This document shows, piece after piece, positions 34,570 through 43,083 of a stretch of 64,000 nt of DNA. The notes under the pieces were generated by a model that worked only from the letters and a program-made list of their open reading frames with translations, made no database searches and was not told the DNA's origin. The position numbers and the translations under genes were made by a program. The first letter of the stretch is position 1, and the number at the start of each line of letters is the position of its first letter. Where the stretch lies: assembly GCA_050180705.1 (NCBI GenBank), contig JBFXDX010000011.1, positions 1 through 64,000 on the forward strand, in the 5' to 3' direction. This DNA is from SB25 sp050180705 (GTDB lineage Bacteria > Bacteroidota > Bacteroidia > Bacteroidales > Tenuifilaceae).

Positions 34570-35730
34570 TCATGGATGCTGATCGAGTTTATTTTGCGAT
34601 TGGTTAAGCGTAAGGGCCAGGCTAAAGAAGCCAATTATTCCCGCAACCAATGATGAAATCATAATAATCAGCTTGGAGTTGTTTATTGTAGATTCGTCAT
34701 CGAAGGCGAGGTGGGTGATGAAGAATGACATGGTGAATCCTATGCCTGCTATAAATCCTATACCGAGAATAGTATTCCAGGTCATTCCTGGAGGCAACTT
34801 GGCAATTCCTGTTTTTACGGCAATGTAGGAGAGTAGTAGTATACCTAGTGGTTTGCCTATAATAAGTCCCAATGCTATTCCAAGACTATAGTTTTGGGTA
34901 AGCATATGCTCCATGTTTGTATTTATTACGATGGCAGTATTGGCAAGCGCAAATACTGGTAAAATAATAAATGCTATGGGCAGATGCAGAAAGTGCTGTA
35001 GTTTGTGGGATGGTGTTTGCTTACAGCCATTGCCAAACGGAATTGCAAAGGCCAGCATCACGCCCGTGATGGTGGCATGAACTCCCGAAGAGTACATGAA
35101 AAACCACATCACTGCGCCTCCTATCAGGTATGGAGTAAGGTTTTTAACCTTGAGTGTATTTAGAAGTATGAGTAAGGAGTAAATGCCCAAGGCAATGAAA
35201 AGATTTACCAGCAATACTGTTTTGGTGTAGAACATTGCTATAATAATTATAGCTCCAAGGTCGTCGACTACAGCAAGAGCCGTTAGGAAAATTTTAAGTG
35301 ATACAGGTACCCGGCTGCCAAGTAACGCTAAAATTGCCAGAGCAAATGCAATGTCGGTTGCGGTTGGTATGCCCGAGCCGGGCTGGGTGGGGGTTCCAAA
35401 ATTGAAAATCGTGTATATGGACGAAGGAATCAGCATTCCTCCAAAGGCTGCGAATATTGGTAGTATGGCATCTTTCAGGTTCGATAGTTTGCCCCGGTAT
35501 ATTTCGCGTTCGAGTTCAAGCCCAATCAGCAAAAAGAATATGGCCATTAAGGCATCGTTCACCCAGTGCTCTACGGTTAACCCGGCAATCTTTGATTGCC
35601 AGAATTGCAGGTATTCATCTCCGTAAATAGAGTTGGTAAAATATAGCGAGAAGGCCGTACAAATGATTAATACAATACCGCCGGCTTTATCGCTTTTCAG
35701 AATAGGTTTTATTGATTTTATCAAACTCAT
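34570..35730 (-). CDS. nhaA: Na+/H+ antiporter NhaA
   Basis: 386 residues, usual length, with about 12 membrane helices. The Na+/H+ site motif ALAVVDDLGAIIIIAMFY holds the paired Asp residues, and TATDIAFALAILALLGSRVP is the helix IV segment of the family. It exchanges cytoplasmic Na+ for protons in alkaline or salt stress. The gene stands alone. The 42-bp repeat array lies downstream. Confidence 0.96.
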   Translation of the reverse strand: MSLIKSIKPILKSDKAGGIVLIICTAFSLYFTNSIYGDEYLQFWQSKIAGLTVEHWVNDALMAIFFLLIGLELEREIYRGKLSNLKDAILPIFAAFGGMLIPSSIYTIFNFGTPTQPGSGIPTATDIAFALAILALLGSRVPVSLKIFLTALAVVDDLGAIIIIAMFYTKTVLLVNLFIALGIYSLLILLNTLKVKNLTPYLIGGAVMWFFMYSSGVHATITGVMLAFAIPFGNGCKQTPSHKLQHFLHLPIAFIILPVFALANTAIVINTNMEHMLTQNYSLGIALGLIIGKPLGILLLSYIAVKTGIAKLPPGMTWNTILGIGFIAGIGFTMSFFITHLAFDDESTINNSKLIIMISSLVAGIIGFFSLALTLNQSQNKLDQHP

Positions 35731-35898
35731 GGTAACGTACCTCTATTCATTCATTAACTCTTATATTTTGGTTTTGTTCGTTGCTTGATGAAAAATATGG
35801 CAGTGTCAATTAATGAATTGATTCTTATTTTATACTTTTATGAGTTGTGAAGGAATTAATGCAAATAGTTTTCGGTAATTTACTAAATGATGTGTAAT

Positions 35899-36327
35899 AT
35901 GAAAAGGTTTACGCCAATAATTGTTTTGCTATTGCTGCTTAGTTGCCGTAGCACTAACTTTGAGCAGGGCAGGCTGGGCATAACGACCGCAATGAATTCG
36001 CAGGCTCAATGCTGGAGCAATGGCGATATAGATGGGTTTATGGATGGTTACTGGAAGTCCGACAGTTTGCGCTTCTTGGGACATCGAGGACTCACCAAGG
36101 GGTGGCAAACCACTCTGGATAATTACAAAAAGGCTTATCCCGATAAGGGGGCAATGGGACGTTTGATTTTCGATTATATTTCATTTGAGCCAATGAATGA
36201 AAAACAGATGTTTGTGGTTGGTAAATGGACACTTGAAAGGGAGACTGATACCTTGGGAGGCTACTACTCTTTACTATGGCAGAAGATTGATGGTGAGTGG
36301 AAGGTGATTTTCGATCATACAAATTAG
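35899..36327 (+). CDS. Small lipoprotein, NTF2-like (DUF4440-type)
   Basis: 142 residues from the ATG at 35899; another ATG at 35887 adds four. The lipobox LLLLSCRS puts the acylated Cys at about residue 16. The mature part has the NTF2/SnoaL-like pattern: ALxSQAQCWSNGDIDGFMDGYW-like start (here residues 30-50), TKGWQTTLDNYKKAYPD, and a final strand KWTLERETDTLGGYYSLLWQ. Such proteins are often annotated as DUF4440 or nuclear transport factor 2 family. It should sit on a membrane in the envelope. Ligand and function are unknown. Confidence 0.75.
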   Translation: MKRFTPIIVLLLLLSCRSTNFEQGRLGITTAMNSQAQCWSNGDIDGFMDGYWKSDSLRFLGHRGLTKGWQTTLDNYKKAYPDKGAMGRLIFDYISFEPMNEKQMFVVGKWTLERETDTLGGYYSLLWQKIDGEWKVIFDHTN

Positions 36328-36343
36328 TTGAGTGTTTAAATGT

Positions 36344-36372
36344 AAAAAAGCGTGATATAGACACGCTTTTTT
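36344..36372. terminator. Bidirectional terminator
   Basis: AAAAAAGCGTG-ATATAGA-CACGCTTTTTT, a perfect 11-bp stem. It serves the lipoprotein gene on the plus strand and the small Cys-rich gene on the minus strand, which converge here. Confidence 0.92.
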
Positions 36373-36394
36373 GTGTATTTATCGTTATAAAAAC

Positions 36395-36640
36395 TTAGAA
36401 TAAAAAGGCAATCTTTATTTTTAAACGTTCTTTAATGCTTATATTGCAGGAGTTGCAACAATGTTCACATCCTTTTGTTTGTGGAAATGCTTTTTTTGCT
36501 TCTTTTATTGCTTCTTTACATGTTGAGAATAGCCCAAGGTAGTATCTGTTTTCAGTATTAGGAAGATGAGTGCATTTACTACGATGCATTTCGTATACAC
36601 CTTCATCTTTTGACTTTAGGTCGATGTAAAATATATCCAT
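36395..36640 (-). CDS. Small Cys-rich conserved-type protein, unknown function
   Basis: 81 residues from the ATG at 36640, starting MDIFYIDLKSKDEGVYEMHR; an earlier ATG at 36673 is less likely. It has four Cys in the C-terminal part, GCEHCCNSCNI, plus one in SKCTHLP and one in STCKEA, which might bind zinc. The pattern of a short beta hairpin, then a helix with CKEAIKEAKKAFP, is typical of a small Bacteroidota family of unknown function. A bidirectional terminator lies just past its stop. Confidence 0.6.
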   Translation of the reverse strand: MDIFYIDLKSKDEGVYEMHRSKCTHLPNTENRYYLGLFSTCKEAIKEAKKAFPQTKGCEHCCNSCNISIKERLKIKIAFLF

Positions 36641-36939
36641 GGTAATGTGTGTTTTGAGTATTTGCAAAAACACTATTTAATGGGGATTGAGGTGGATTTG
36701 TTACCCCAAAAATCGAGAAAAATGCGTTGGGATTTTAAAATTTATAAAGGCAAGATCTGCAAGAATAATTCAATTTTTTTCTATGAGTTTTTTAGTTCGG
36801 TTATATATCGGTATACAAAAAGAGATTTGTACAGATGGTTTGCACAAATCTCTTTTTTGTTAGCTGTCGATTCCCGCTTTAAATCTCTTTCTTGTTGATG
36901 GTGTAAAGCCCACTCCGCTCTACATCTCTAAGTTTCGGT
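36641..36939. other. Non-coding region with bidirectional hairpin
   Basis: About 300 bp between the Cys-rich gene and the DUF4349 gene. It contains the hairpin at 36817-36858 and no credible gene. A rightward 83-codon ORF there has no support. Confidence 0.5.
36817..36858 (-). terminator. Terminator downstream of the DUF4349 gene
   Basis: AAAAAGAGATTTGT pairs with ACAAATCTCTTTTTT around a 13-nt loop. Reading leftward, a U-tract follows, 80 bp past the stop of the DUF4349 gene. Confidence 0.7.
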
Positions 36940-37881
36940 TTAGTTATCGTCTATGTTTGTGCTATAAAGCGATTCTTCTTTGGTGTTTTTCTTTTTGTCT
37001 TTCTTTTTCTTTTTCTTCTCCGACTTTTTTTGTTTTGTGGTAGTTGTCTTTAGCCAAACCAAGTATACAATTCCCGTAATAACCCATACTGGCCATATTT
37101 TCATGAAGAAAATCAAAATCCAAACAATTCCCCTCCAGCCTGCGTGTAGCGCTTCTTTTACTTTTTGCCAGAAACTGGGCATTTCCTCTGGAGTGTACTT
37201 GAACTCTATTTTCTGGTAGAAGTACAGTGATATTGTGCTTAAGCTAACCTGATGGTCGATATACTTCATTCTTCCCTGTGCCGATTCAATATCGGCGCGA
37301 ATCTCACCAAGTTTATTTTCGATTTTCAGAATATCCTCAATGCTTTTGGTCTTTCTTAGTAAGTTTAGGTATGTTTTTTCAACCTTTCGCTTATTCTCCA
37401 TTCGCGTTTTAACATCGATATACTCCTCGGTTACATCCTGCGTGTTAATGTTCTGGTAATCGACCCTTTTTGCAACCGATGTGAGTGATTTAAGCAATCC
37501 GTTGAACCCAACAGCAGGAACTTTTATTTCCATATTGTTTCCTAGCTGCAAGTCCGACTGCTGAAAGCCCTCGCTGGTAATGTATGCTTTAGCTGCAATT
37601 ATTATGGAGTCGATTTGTTTTTTCGATATTGCGTAATCAATCACCTCCATGCTGATGTTGGCCGTTTTGATAATCTTGGGCGAAACCTCTTTGCCCTCAT
37701 TTTTAAATTCCGCATCGATGGATTGGTGTCCTTGCCCTGCCGCGATCGGAGCCGCTTCGTAGTCGGCAGCTATATCCATCATTTGGCTAGACTCTTCTGC
37801 TTTGTAGGAACTCTTATTGCTGTTGCATCCCATAAGGAATGCTATTAGCATAGTTGATGTGAGAAGGATTGACTTTTTCAT
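36940..37881 (-). CDS. DUF4349-type membrane lipoprotein
   Basis: 313 residues from the ATG at 37881, giving a lipobox (LIAFLMGCNSN); an upstream in-frame ATG would bury the signal. Most of the protein is a periplasmic domain with a helical coiled coil (TYLNLLRKTKSIEDILKIEN) and SLSTISLYFY, the DUF4349 core. A single C-terminal membrane span (WVITGIVYLVWL) leads into a strongly basic tail of Lys-rich sequence on the cytoplasmic side. Function is unknown; the family is common in Bacteroidota. Confidence 0.85.
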   Translation of the reverse strand: MKKSILLTSTMLIAFLMGCNSNKSSYKAEESSQMMDIAADYEAAPIAAGQGHQSIDAEFKNEGKEVSPKIIKTANISMEVIDYAISKKQIDSIIIAAKAYITSEGFQQSDLQLGNNMEIKVPAVGFNGLLKSLTSVAKRVDYQNINTQDVTEEYIDVKTRMENKRKVEKTYLNLLRKTKSIEDILKIENKLGEIRADIESAQGRMKYIDHQVSLSTISLYFYQKIEFKYTPEEMPSFWQKVKEALHAGWRGIVWILIFFMKIWPVWVITGIVYLVWLKTTTTKQKKSEKKKKKKDKKKNTKEESLYSTNIDDN

Positions 37882-37975
37882 ATTACCTAGTTTGTAGTTT
37901 TTAACTGGAGAATAATGATTTACTGCTGCTATTAATTTACAATATATTTTGCGAACAACTATCAATAGGCAACTA

Positions 37976-38194
37976 TTAACTATTTTTATTCACCACCTTA
38001 ATGGTCTCGTCAAATACCTCTATAATATCACCATTTCTTATTTTTGCCCTTTTACGGGTTTCAACTTCTCCGTTTAGAGTTACATCTCCATTTTCGACTA
38101 AGAAATGGGCTTCGCCGCCTGAATTAGCCATGCGACAAGCCTTTAGTAGTTGGTCTAGCTGAATGTACTCCGAGTCAATCTGAAATTCCTGCAT
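37976..38194 (-). CDS. S4 RNA-binding domain protein (YbcJ-like)
   Basis: 72 residues, essentially one S4 domain: YIQLDQLLKACRMANSGGEA followed by VTLNGEVETRKRAKIRNGD, the characteristic RNA-binding loop. Related one-domain proteins include YbcJ. It probably binds rRNA or tRNA in the cytoplasm; the target is unknown. It lies 95 bp upstream of the DUF4349 gene on the same strand. Confidence 0.85.
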   Translation of the reverse strand: MQEFQIDSEYIQLDQLLKACRMANSGGEAHFLVENGDVTLNGEVETRKRAKIRNGDIIEVFDETIKVVNKNS

Positions 38195-38435
38195 AGTTTA
38201 TAGTTTAAAATACAATCAAATTTAATTGAATTTTGAATATTGTATTGCGTTGAGAGTCCTTTTCTAGTTAGAAGTTGATGTATGCATCAACATTTCTGAC
38301 GAAGTTAAGCTCTGTGTTCTATAAAATACAGCCGAGCCAATTTGAATATGCTTGCCTTTTGGCGGGAAATGCATTTTTTGAATTGCAATAAAAGTAACTA
38401 ATTTTAAGCGATTTTATTATTGATAGTTTATCTAT

Positions 38436-39428
38436 ATGGAGAATTTGAAACTTTCGTTGATTGTTCCTGTTTATAATCGTCCCAATGAGATTGAGGAGTT
38501 GCTGGATAGCCTTTCGAAACAAACCGATAAGGATTTTGAGATCGTAATTGTTGAGGATGGGTCAACCATTACTTGTACCGAACAGATAGAAAAATATAAG
38601 TCTGTTTTTGATATAAAATATTTCTTTAAACCCAATACAGGCCCTGGTCAATCGCGCAACTACGGAATGAAGCGTGCCAATGGCAATTATTTTATTATTC
38701 TCGATTCCGATTGTATTATACCTGGCGAATACATTGCAACCGTTCGTAAGTCTTTAGCCGAGAATTATGTTGATACGTTCGGAGGTCCAGATAGAGCCGA
38801 TAAATCATTTACCAATCTTCAGCAGGCTGTAGATTACTCAATGACATCATTCTTTACTACTGGTGGAATTCGTGGTGGAAAGAAGCAACTGGACAAGTAC
38901 TATCCCCGTAGTTTCAATATGGGAATTTCAAAGGAGGTGTTTCAAAAAACTGGTGGTTTTCCTTCGGTTCGTTATGCTGCAAGCAAGGCTGCTGGCGAGG
39001 ATATTGAGTTGAGCATAAATATTTATAAGGAGGGTTTTAAGATTGGCTTGATAAGCGATGCCTATGTTTACCATAAACGCCGCACCAGTATAAAGCAGTT
39101 TTTTCGTCAGGTATACAATTTCGGGTATGCCCGTGTAACGCTGTCGCGTAGGAATAAAGGAACGTTGAAGTTGGTTCATCTTTTACCTCTTGCATTTACG
39201 TTGGGTACAATTGGACTTGTATTGCTGGCAGTATTCCTTTCGTGGATATTTATTCTTCCTTTATTGCTATTTATGTTTGTTGTAAATATTGACGCAATAA
39301 TCCGTAAACGGAGTTTGCTTGTAGGCAAATTGGCTATGTTTATTAGCCTTATTCAGTTATATGGCTATGGACTTGGATTTATGAAGGGAGTTTGGGATGT
39401 GGTGAGAGGAAAATCAATTGGGCGATAA
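38436..39428 (+). CDS. Glycosyltransferase family 2 with C-terminal membrane helices
   Basis: 330 residues. The GT2 domain starts LSLIVPVYNRPNEIEELLDS, with the DxD-type motif ILDSDC and GEDIELSINI for the catalytic base. The C-terminal 80 residues include two hydrophobic helices. It should work on the cytoplasmic face of the inner membrane. Neighbours give no pathway clue; queG follows 59 bp downstream. Confidence 0.9.
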   Translation: MENLKLSLIVPVYNRPNEIEELLDSLSKQTDKDFEIVIVEDGSTITCTEQIEKYKSVFDIKYFFKPNTGPGQSRNYGMKRANGNYFIILDSDCIIPGEYIATVRKSLAENYVDTFGGPDRADKSFTNLQQAVDYSMTSFFTTGGIRGGKKQLDKYYPRSFNMGISKEVFQKTGGFPSVRYAASKAAGEDIELSINIYKEGFKIGLISDAYVYHKRRTSIKQFFRQVYNFGYARVTLSRRNKGTLKLVHLLPLAFTLGTIGLVLLAVFLSWIFILPLLLFMFVVNIDAIIRKRSLLVGKLAMFISLIQLYGYGLGFMKGVWDVVRGKSIGR

Positions 39429-39487
39429 GTGTATTAGTCAATAGGTCATTCACATACCACTGTATTAACCATCAATGAACAACCAAA

Positions 39488-40408
39488 ATGATTCCAAACC
39501 AACGAATAGTAGAGCTTGCCGCTGAAGTTGGATTCGATGCGTGTGGTGTTACTGTAGCAGAGGAGTTGGTGGAGGAGAAGGAGCGTTTTTCGGACTGGAT
39601 TTCTCAAGGTCATCAAGCTGATATGGCCTATATGACCCGGAATTTCGAGATGCGGATGAATCCTGCTTTGATTGTTCCAAATGCAAAATCTGTTATTAGC
39701 GTTTTGATTAGTTACAAACGGGACGATTTACCCATTGTGATAAATCCGCCTAAAATATCACGATATGCCTTGGGCCCAGATTACCATAGCGTAATTAAGA
39801 GTATGCTTTTCGATTTGATGGCTAGAATTAGAGCCGAGTTTGGTGAGGTGAATGGACGTGCATTTGTTGACTCTGCACCAGTTCTAGAGCGCGCACTGGC
39901 TGTTAAGTCTGGATTAGGCTGGATAGGGAAGAACTCAAACTTGATAAATCAGACTCTAGGTTCATTTGTTTTTATTGGAGAACTAATTGTTGATATGGAG
40001 ATTGAGCCTTCGAATGTGGCCGTTTCTAATCGATGTGGCAATTGTACGCAATGTATTGATGCTTGCCCTACGGGAGCAATAGTTAAACTTGGTGTGGTTG
40101 ATGCCAATAAGTGTATATCTTATATTAACATTGAGAAAAAAGCACCGTTGGCAGAACTGGAGTATTCGATGCTTAATGGTTGGTGCTTTGGTTGCGATAT
40201 TTGTCAGGAGGTTTGTCCTTGGAATAAAAAATCTCCTGTAAAAAATCATCATCAACTTCAAAATATGGAACTGAATGATTTGTCGTCAGAGCAATTGGCT
40301 GGTATGTCTGAGAAAGAATTTGAGGAAAAGTTTGCCGAAACACCTTTAATGCGAGCTGGCTATGAAAAGGTGATGATGGCGGTAAAGAGTATAAATCAAA
40401 ATAAATAA
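39488..40408 (+). CDS. queG: Epoxyqueuosine reductase
   Basis: 306 residues. It has the cobalamin-binding N-terminal region (FDACGVTVAE) and two [4Fe-4S] clusters: CGNCTQCIDACP and the CDICQEVCP region. SGLGWIGKNSNLI is conserved. It reduces epoxyqueuosine to queuosine in tRNA. It lacks the long C-terminal HEAT extension of the E. coli enzyme, as expected for shorter Bacteroidota forms. A strong terminator follows. Confidence 0.96.
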   Translation: MIPNQRIVELAAEVGFDACGVTVAEELVEEKERFSDWISQGHQADMAYMTRNFEMRMNPALIVPNAKSVISVLISYKRDDLPIVINPPKISRYALGPDYHSVIKSMLFDLMARIRAEFGEVNGRAFVDSAPVLERALAVKSGLGWIGKNSNLINQTLGSFVFIGELIVDMEIEPSNVAVSNRCGNCTQCIDACPTGAIVKLGVVDANKCISYINIEKKAPLAELEYSMLNGWCFGCDICQEVCPWNKKSPVKNHHQLQNMELNDLSSEQLAGMSEKEFEEKFAETPLMRAGYEKVMMAVKSINQNK

Positions 40409-40440
40409 AAACTGCGAACCCTATTGGCTTCGCAGTTTTT
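40407..40440. terminator. Bidirectional terminator queG/ahcY
   Basis: AAAACTGCGAA pairs with TTCGCAGTTTT around a 10-nt loop, followed by T on the plus strand and U on the minus strand. It lies between the convergent queG and ahcY genes. Confidence 0.9.
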
Positions 40441-40458
40441 GTTTTGAATATCGAGTTT

Positions 40459-41874
40459 TTAATACCTGTAGTGTTCTGGTTTATATGGGCCGTCAACTTT
40501 AACACCAATGTAATCGGCTTGTTTTTGGCTTAACGTGGTTAGTTTAACCCCAATTTGCTCAAGGTGTAAGCGAGCAACTTCCTCGTCCAATTGTTTTGGT
40601 AAGCGGTAAACATCGATGTCTAGTTTCTTAGTCCAAAGTTCAATTTGAGCAAGGGTTTGGTTGCTAAAGCTGTTGCTCATCACAAAGCTTGGGTGGCCGG
40701 TTGCGCATCCAAGGTTAACCAAACGACCTTCGGCAAGAAGGAACATCGACTTTCCATCGGGGAAATAGTACTGGTCAACCTGTGGTTTTACATTTACTTT
40801 CTTGATGTTCGTGTCATTGTTTAGCTTGTCAACCTGAATCTCATTATCGAAGTGACCAATATTGCATACAATAGATTGATCCTTCATTTTATACATATGC
40901 TCAAGGGTGATGATATCGCAGTTTCCTGTGGTTGTAACATAGATATTTCCTTCGTCAAGAGCATCTTCTATGGTTTTAACCTCAAAGCCTTCCATTGCGG
41001 CTTGTAATGCGCAAATTGGATCAATCTCTGTTACAATAACCCGTGAACCGTATGAGCGCATACTCTTGGCACAGCCTTTACCAACATCGCCATAACCGCA
41101 AACCACAACAACTTTACCCGCTAGCATAACATCGGTAGCACGCTTAATACCATCGGCAAGCGATTCGCGGCAGCCATAAAGGTTGTCGAATTTGCTCTTT
41201 GTGACCGAGTCGTTAACGTTGATTGCAGGAATAAGCAATTCGTTGCGTTCTTTCATTTGGTATAGTCTGTGAACACCGGTAGTTGTTTCTTCCGAAACTC
41301 CTTTCCATTCTTTAACTAAATTGTGCCACTTGTTGGGTTCTCTAACAAGCGTCTCCTTCAGAAGGTTTAATATTACGCCTTCCTCGTGACTCTCTGCTTT
41401 GCGGTTGAGGAATTCCTTATTGTTTTCGGCTTTGTAGCCCCAGTGAATTAAAAGGGTTGCATCGCCACCATCGTCTACTATAAGGTTTGGACCTTGACTG
41501 TTTGGAAACGATAATGCTTGCTCTGTGCACCACCAGTATTCTTCAAGAGTTTCGCCTTTCCAAGCAAAAACTGGAATACCTGCAGCGGCAATTGCAGCAG
41601 CAGCGTGGTCTTGAGTTGAGAAAATGTTACAGCTAGCCCAGCGAACATCAGCCCCAAGTTCCTTTAACGTTTCAATCAGAACTGCGGTTTGGATGGTCAT
41701 ATGAAGCGAACCCATAACACGTGCTCCTTTGAGAGGTTGTTGAGGACCAAACTTTTTGCGAATAGCCATTAATCCTGGCATCTCTTTTTCGGCAATCTCA
41801 ATTTCCTTTCTTCCCCAATCGGCAAGTTTAATGTCCCTAACCTTATATGGTAAGGAGGTGTTTGCTTGTTCCAT
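40459..41874 (-). CDS. ahcY: Adenosylhomocysteinase
   Basis: 471 residues, full length. Key regions are VMGSLHMTIQTAVLIETL, the NAD-binding VVVCGYGDVGKGCAKSMRS, SKFDNLYGCRESLADGIKRA and the C-terminal GPYKPEHYRY. It hydrolyses S-adenosylhomocysteine to adenosine and homocysteine, keeping the methylation cycle moving. It lies 23 bp after ribF on the same strand, so they are probably one transcript. Confidence 0.98.
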   Translation of the reverse strand: MEQANTSLPYKVRDIKLADWGRKEIEIAEKEMPGLMAIRKKFGPQQPLKGARVMGSLHMTIQTAVLIETLKELGADVRWASCNIFSTQDHAAAAIAAAGIPVFAWKGETLEEYWWCTEQALSFPNSQGPNLIVDDGGDATLLIHWGYKAENNKEFLNRKAESHEEGVILNLLKETLVREPNKWHNLVKEWKGVSEETTTGVHRLYQMKERNELLIPAINVNDSVTKSKFDNLYGCRESLADGIKRATDVMLAGKVVVVCGYGDVGKGCAKSMRSYGSRVIVTEIDPICALQAAMEGFEVKTIEDALDEGNIYVTTTGNCDIITLEHMYKMKDQSIVCNIGHFDNEIQVDKLNNDTNIKKVNVKPQVDQYYFPDGKSMFLLAEGRLVNLGCATGHPSFVMSNSFSNQTLAQIELWTKKLDIDVYRLPKQLDEEVARLHLEQIGVKLTTLSQKQADYIGVKVDGPYKPEHYRY

Positions 41875-41897
41875 TATGTTAAGTTTAATGTTGTTTA

Positions 41898-42875
41898 CTA
41901 CTTTGTTGAACGCAAAGTTAGGAATAAGTTTTGAAAAGAATCGGAGTTTTGATCTTTCAATGCTTCAATTGCATTTTCTTTATCTGTAACAAGTTGCTGT
42001 TTCAAAAGTTCAATAGATTGAAAACGTTTTTCGTTTCGAAGACGTTTCATAAGAGCGATTTCTATTCCCGAGTTATAGATTTCTTTGTCAAAATCAAAAA
42101 TATGAACTTCGATGGTTTGTCTGCGGCTATTTTCTACGGTTGGCCTAAAACCAATATTCAACATTCCTTGCTTTATTTCTCCATCAATGTTTACAATAAC
42201 AGCGTAAACTCCTTCCTGCGGAATGAGTTTGAGTGGATCGTTAGGACGAATATTTGCGGTAGGAAAACCAATTTGTCGCCCTACTTGTTTGCCTGACTCA
42301 ACAGCCCCCGTTATGAGATAAGGATATCCTAACATTTGGTTGGCTTTGTCTAGATCACCTTTTTGTAAAGCCTCACGTATTTTTGTGGAACTAATATTAA
42401 GACCATCAACTAGAAGTTCTTCAATGATTTGAACCGTATACCCCAATTCTTGGCTTAATTGTAATAGTAAACTTGAATCGCCCTTGCCATCTTTCCCAAA
42501 GCGATGATCGACTCCAACAACAAAATGCTTAACGTGATATTCTTTTACCAGTGTCTTTATGTATGCTTCAGGTTCCTGATTGAAATATTGTGGTGTAAAT
42601 TCCTGTACGATTAAAAAATCAATTCCGCACTTGGATACAATTTTTGATTTCTCATTGAGTGTGGTCAGGAATCTAAGTTTTTCAGGATCTTTTTGTAGAA
42701 CTAACCTTGGGTGGGGCCAGAATGTAAGAACGGCTGATCCTAGATTTTGGAGTTCTGCTACTTTTAGAACATTGTCGATTAATGCTTTATGTCCAGCATG
42801 CACTCCGTCGAAAAAGCCAATGGTTAAGGCAATCTCTCTTCCTTTAGTTTGATCTGGTTTCTGAACAATAATCAT
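41898..42875 (-). CDS. ribF: Bifunctional riboflavin kinase / FAD synthetase
   Basis: 325 residues. The N-terminal FAD synthetase domain has TIGFFDGVHAGHKALI (nucleotidyltransferase GxxDGVHxGH motif) and the C-terminal riboflavin kinase domain has GRQIGFPTANIRP. Substrates are riboflavin and ATP, then FMN and ATP. It is followed by ahcY. No FMN riboswitch is visible upstream. Confidence 0.96.
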   Translation of the reverse strand: MIIVQKPDQTKGREIALTIGFFDGVHAGHKALIDNVLKVAELQNLGSAVLTFWPHPRLVLQKDPEKLRFLTTLNEKSKIVSKCGIDFLIVQEFTPQYFNQEPEAYIKTLVKEYHVKHFVVGVDHRFGKDGKGDSSLLLQLSQELGYTVQIIEELLVDGLNISSTKIREALQKGDLDKANQMLGYPYLITGAVESGKQVGRQIGFPTANIRPNDPLKLIPQEGVYAVIVNIDGEIKQGMLNIGFRPTVENSRRQTIEVHIFDFDKEIYNSGIEIALMKRLRNEKRFQSIELLKQQLVTDKENAIEALKDQNSDSFQNLFLTLRSTK

Positions 42876-43033
42876 GAATATTCTTTTGTTTGAATTTGCT
42901 AATATGCAAAAATAACTTTATAAAATTTTCAAAATACTTATCAATTCATCAAATCTTGACGAACTGAGTTAATTTGTGGACGTATTGCCATAAAAAGCAG
43001 GCGAAATATAGGTTGTGAGAAGCTGTTTTTTAT

Positions 43034-43076
43034 TGAGATAAATGGCTGATTAGTACAATATCAGCCATTTATCTCA
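43034..43076. terminator. Long perfect inverted repeat after the glycogen operon
   Basis: TGAGATAAATGGCTGA and TCAGCCATTTATCTCA are perfect 16-bp arms with an 11-nt loop, eight bases past the end of the fused glycogen enzyme gene. On the minus strand the stem is followed by an A-rich rather than U-rich run, so it may act as a stem-only terminator or an mRNA-stabilising hairpin. Confidence 0.6.
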
Positions 43077-43083
43077 AAGTGAT

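Noticed and set aside
36647..36898. 83-codon plus-strand open frame
   Set aside because: It runs through a terminator hairpin, and its product shows no recognisable features.
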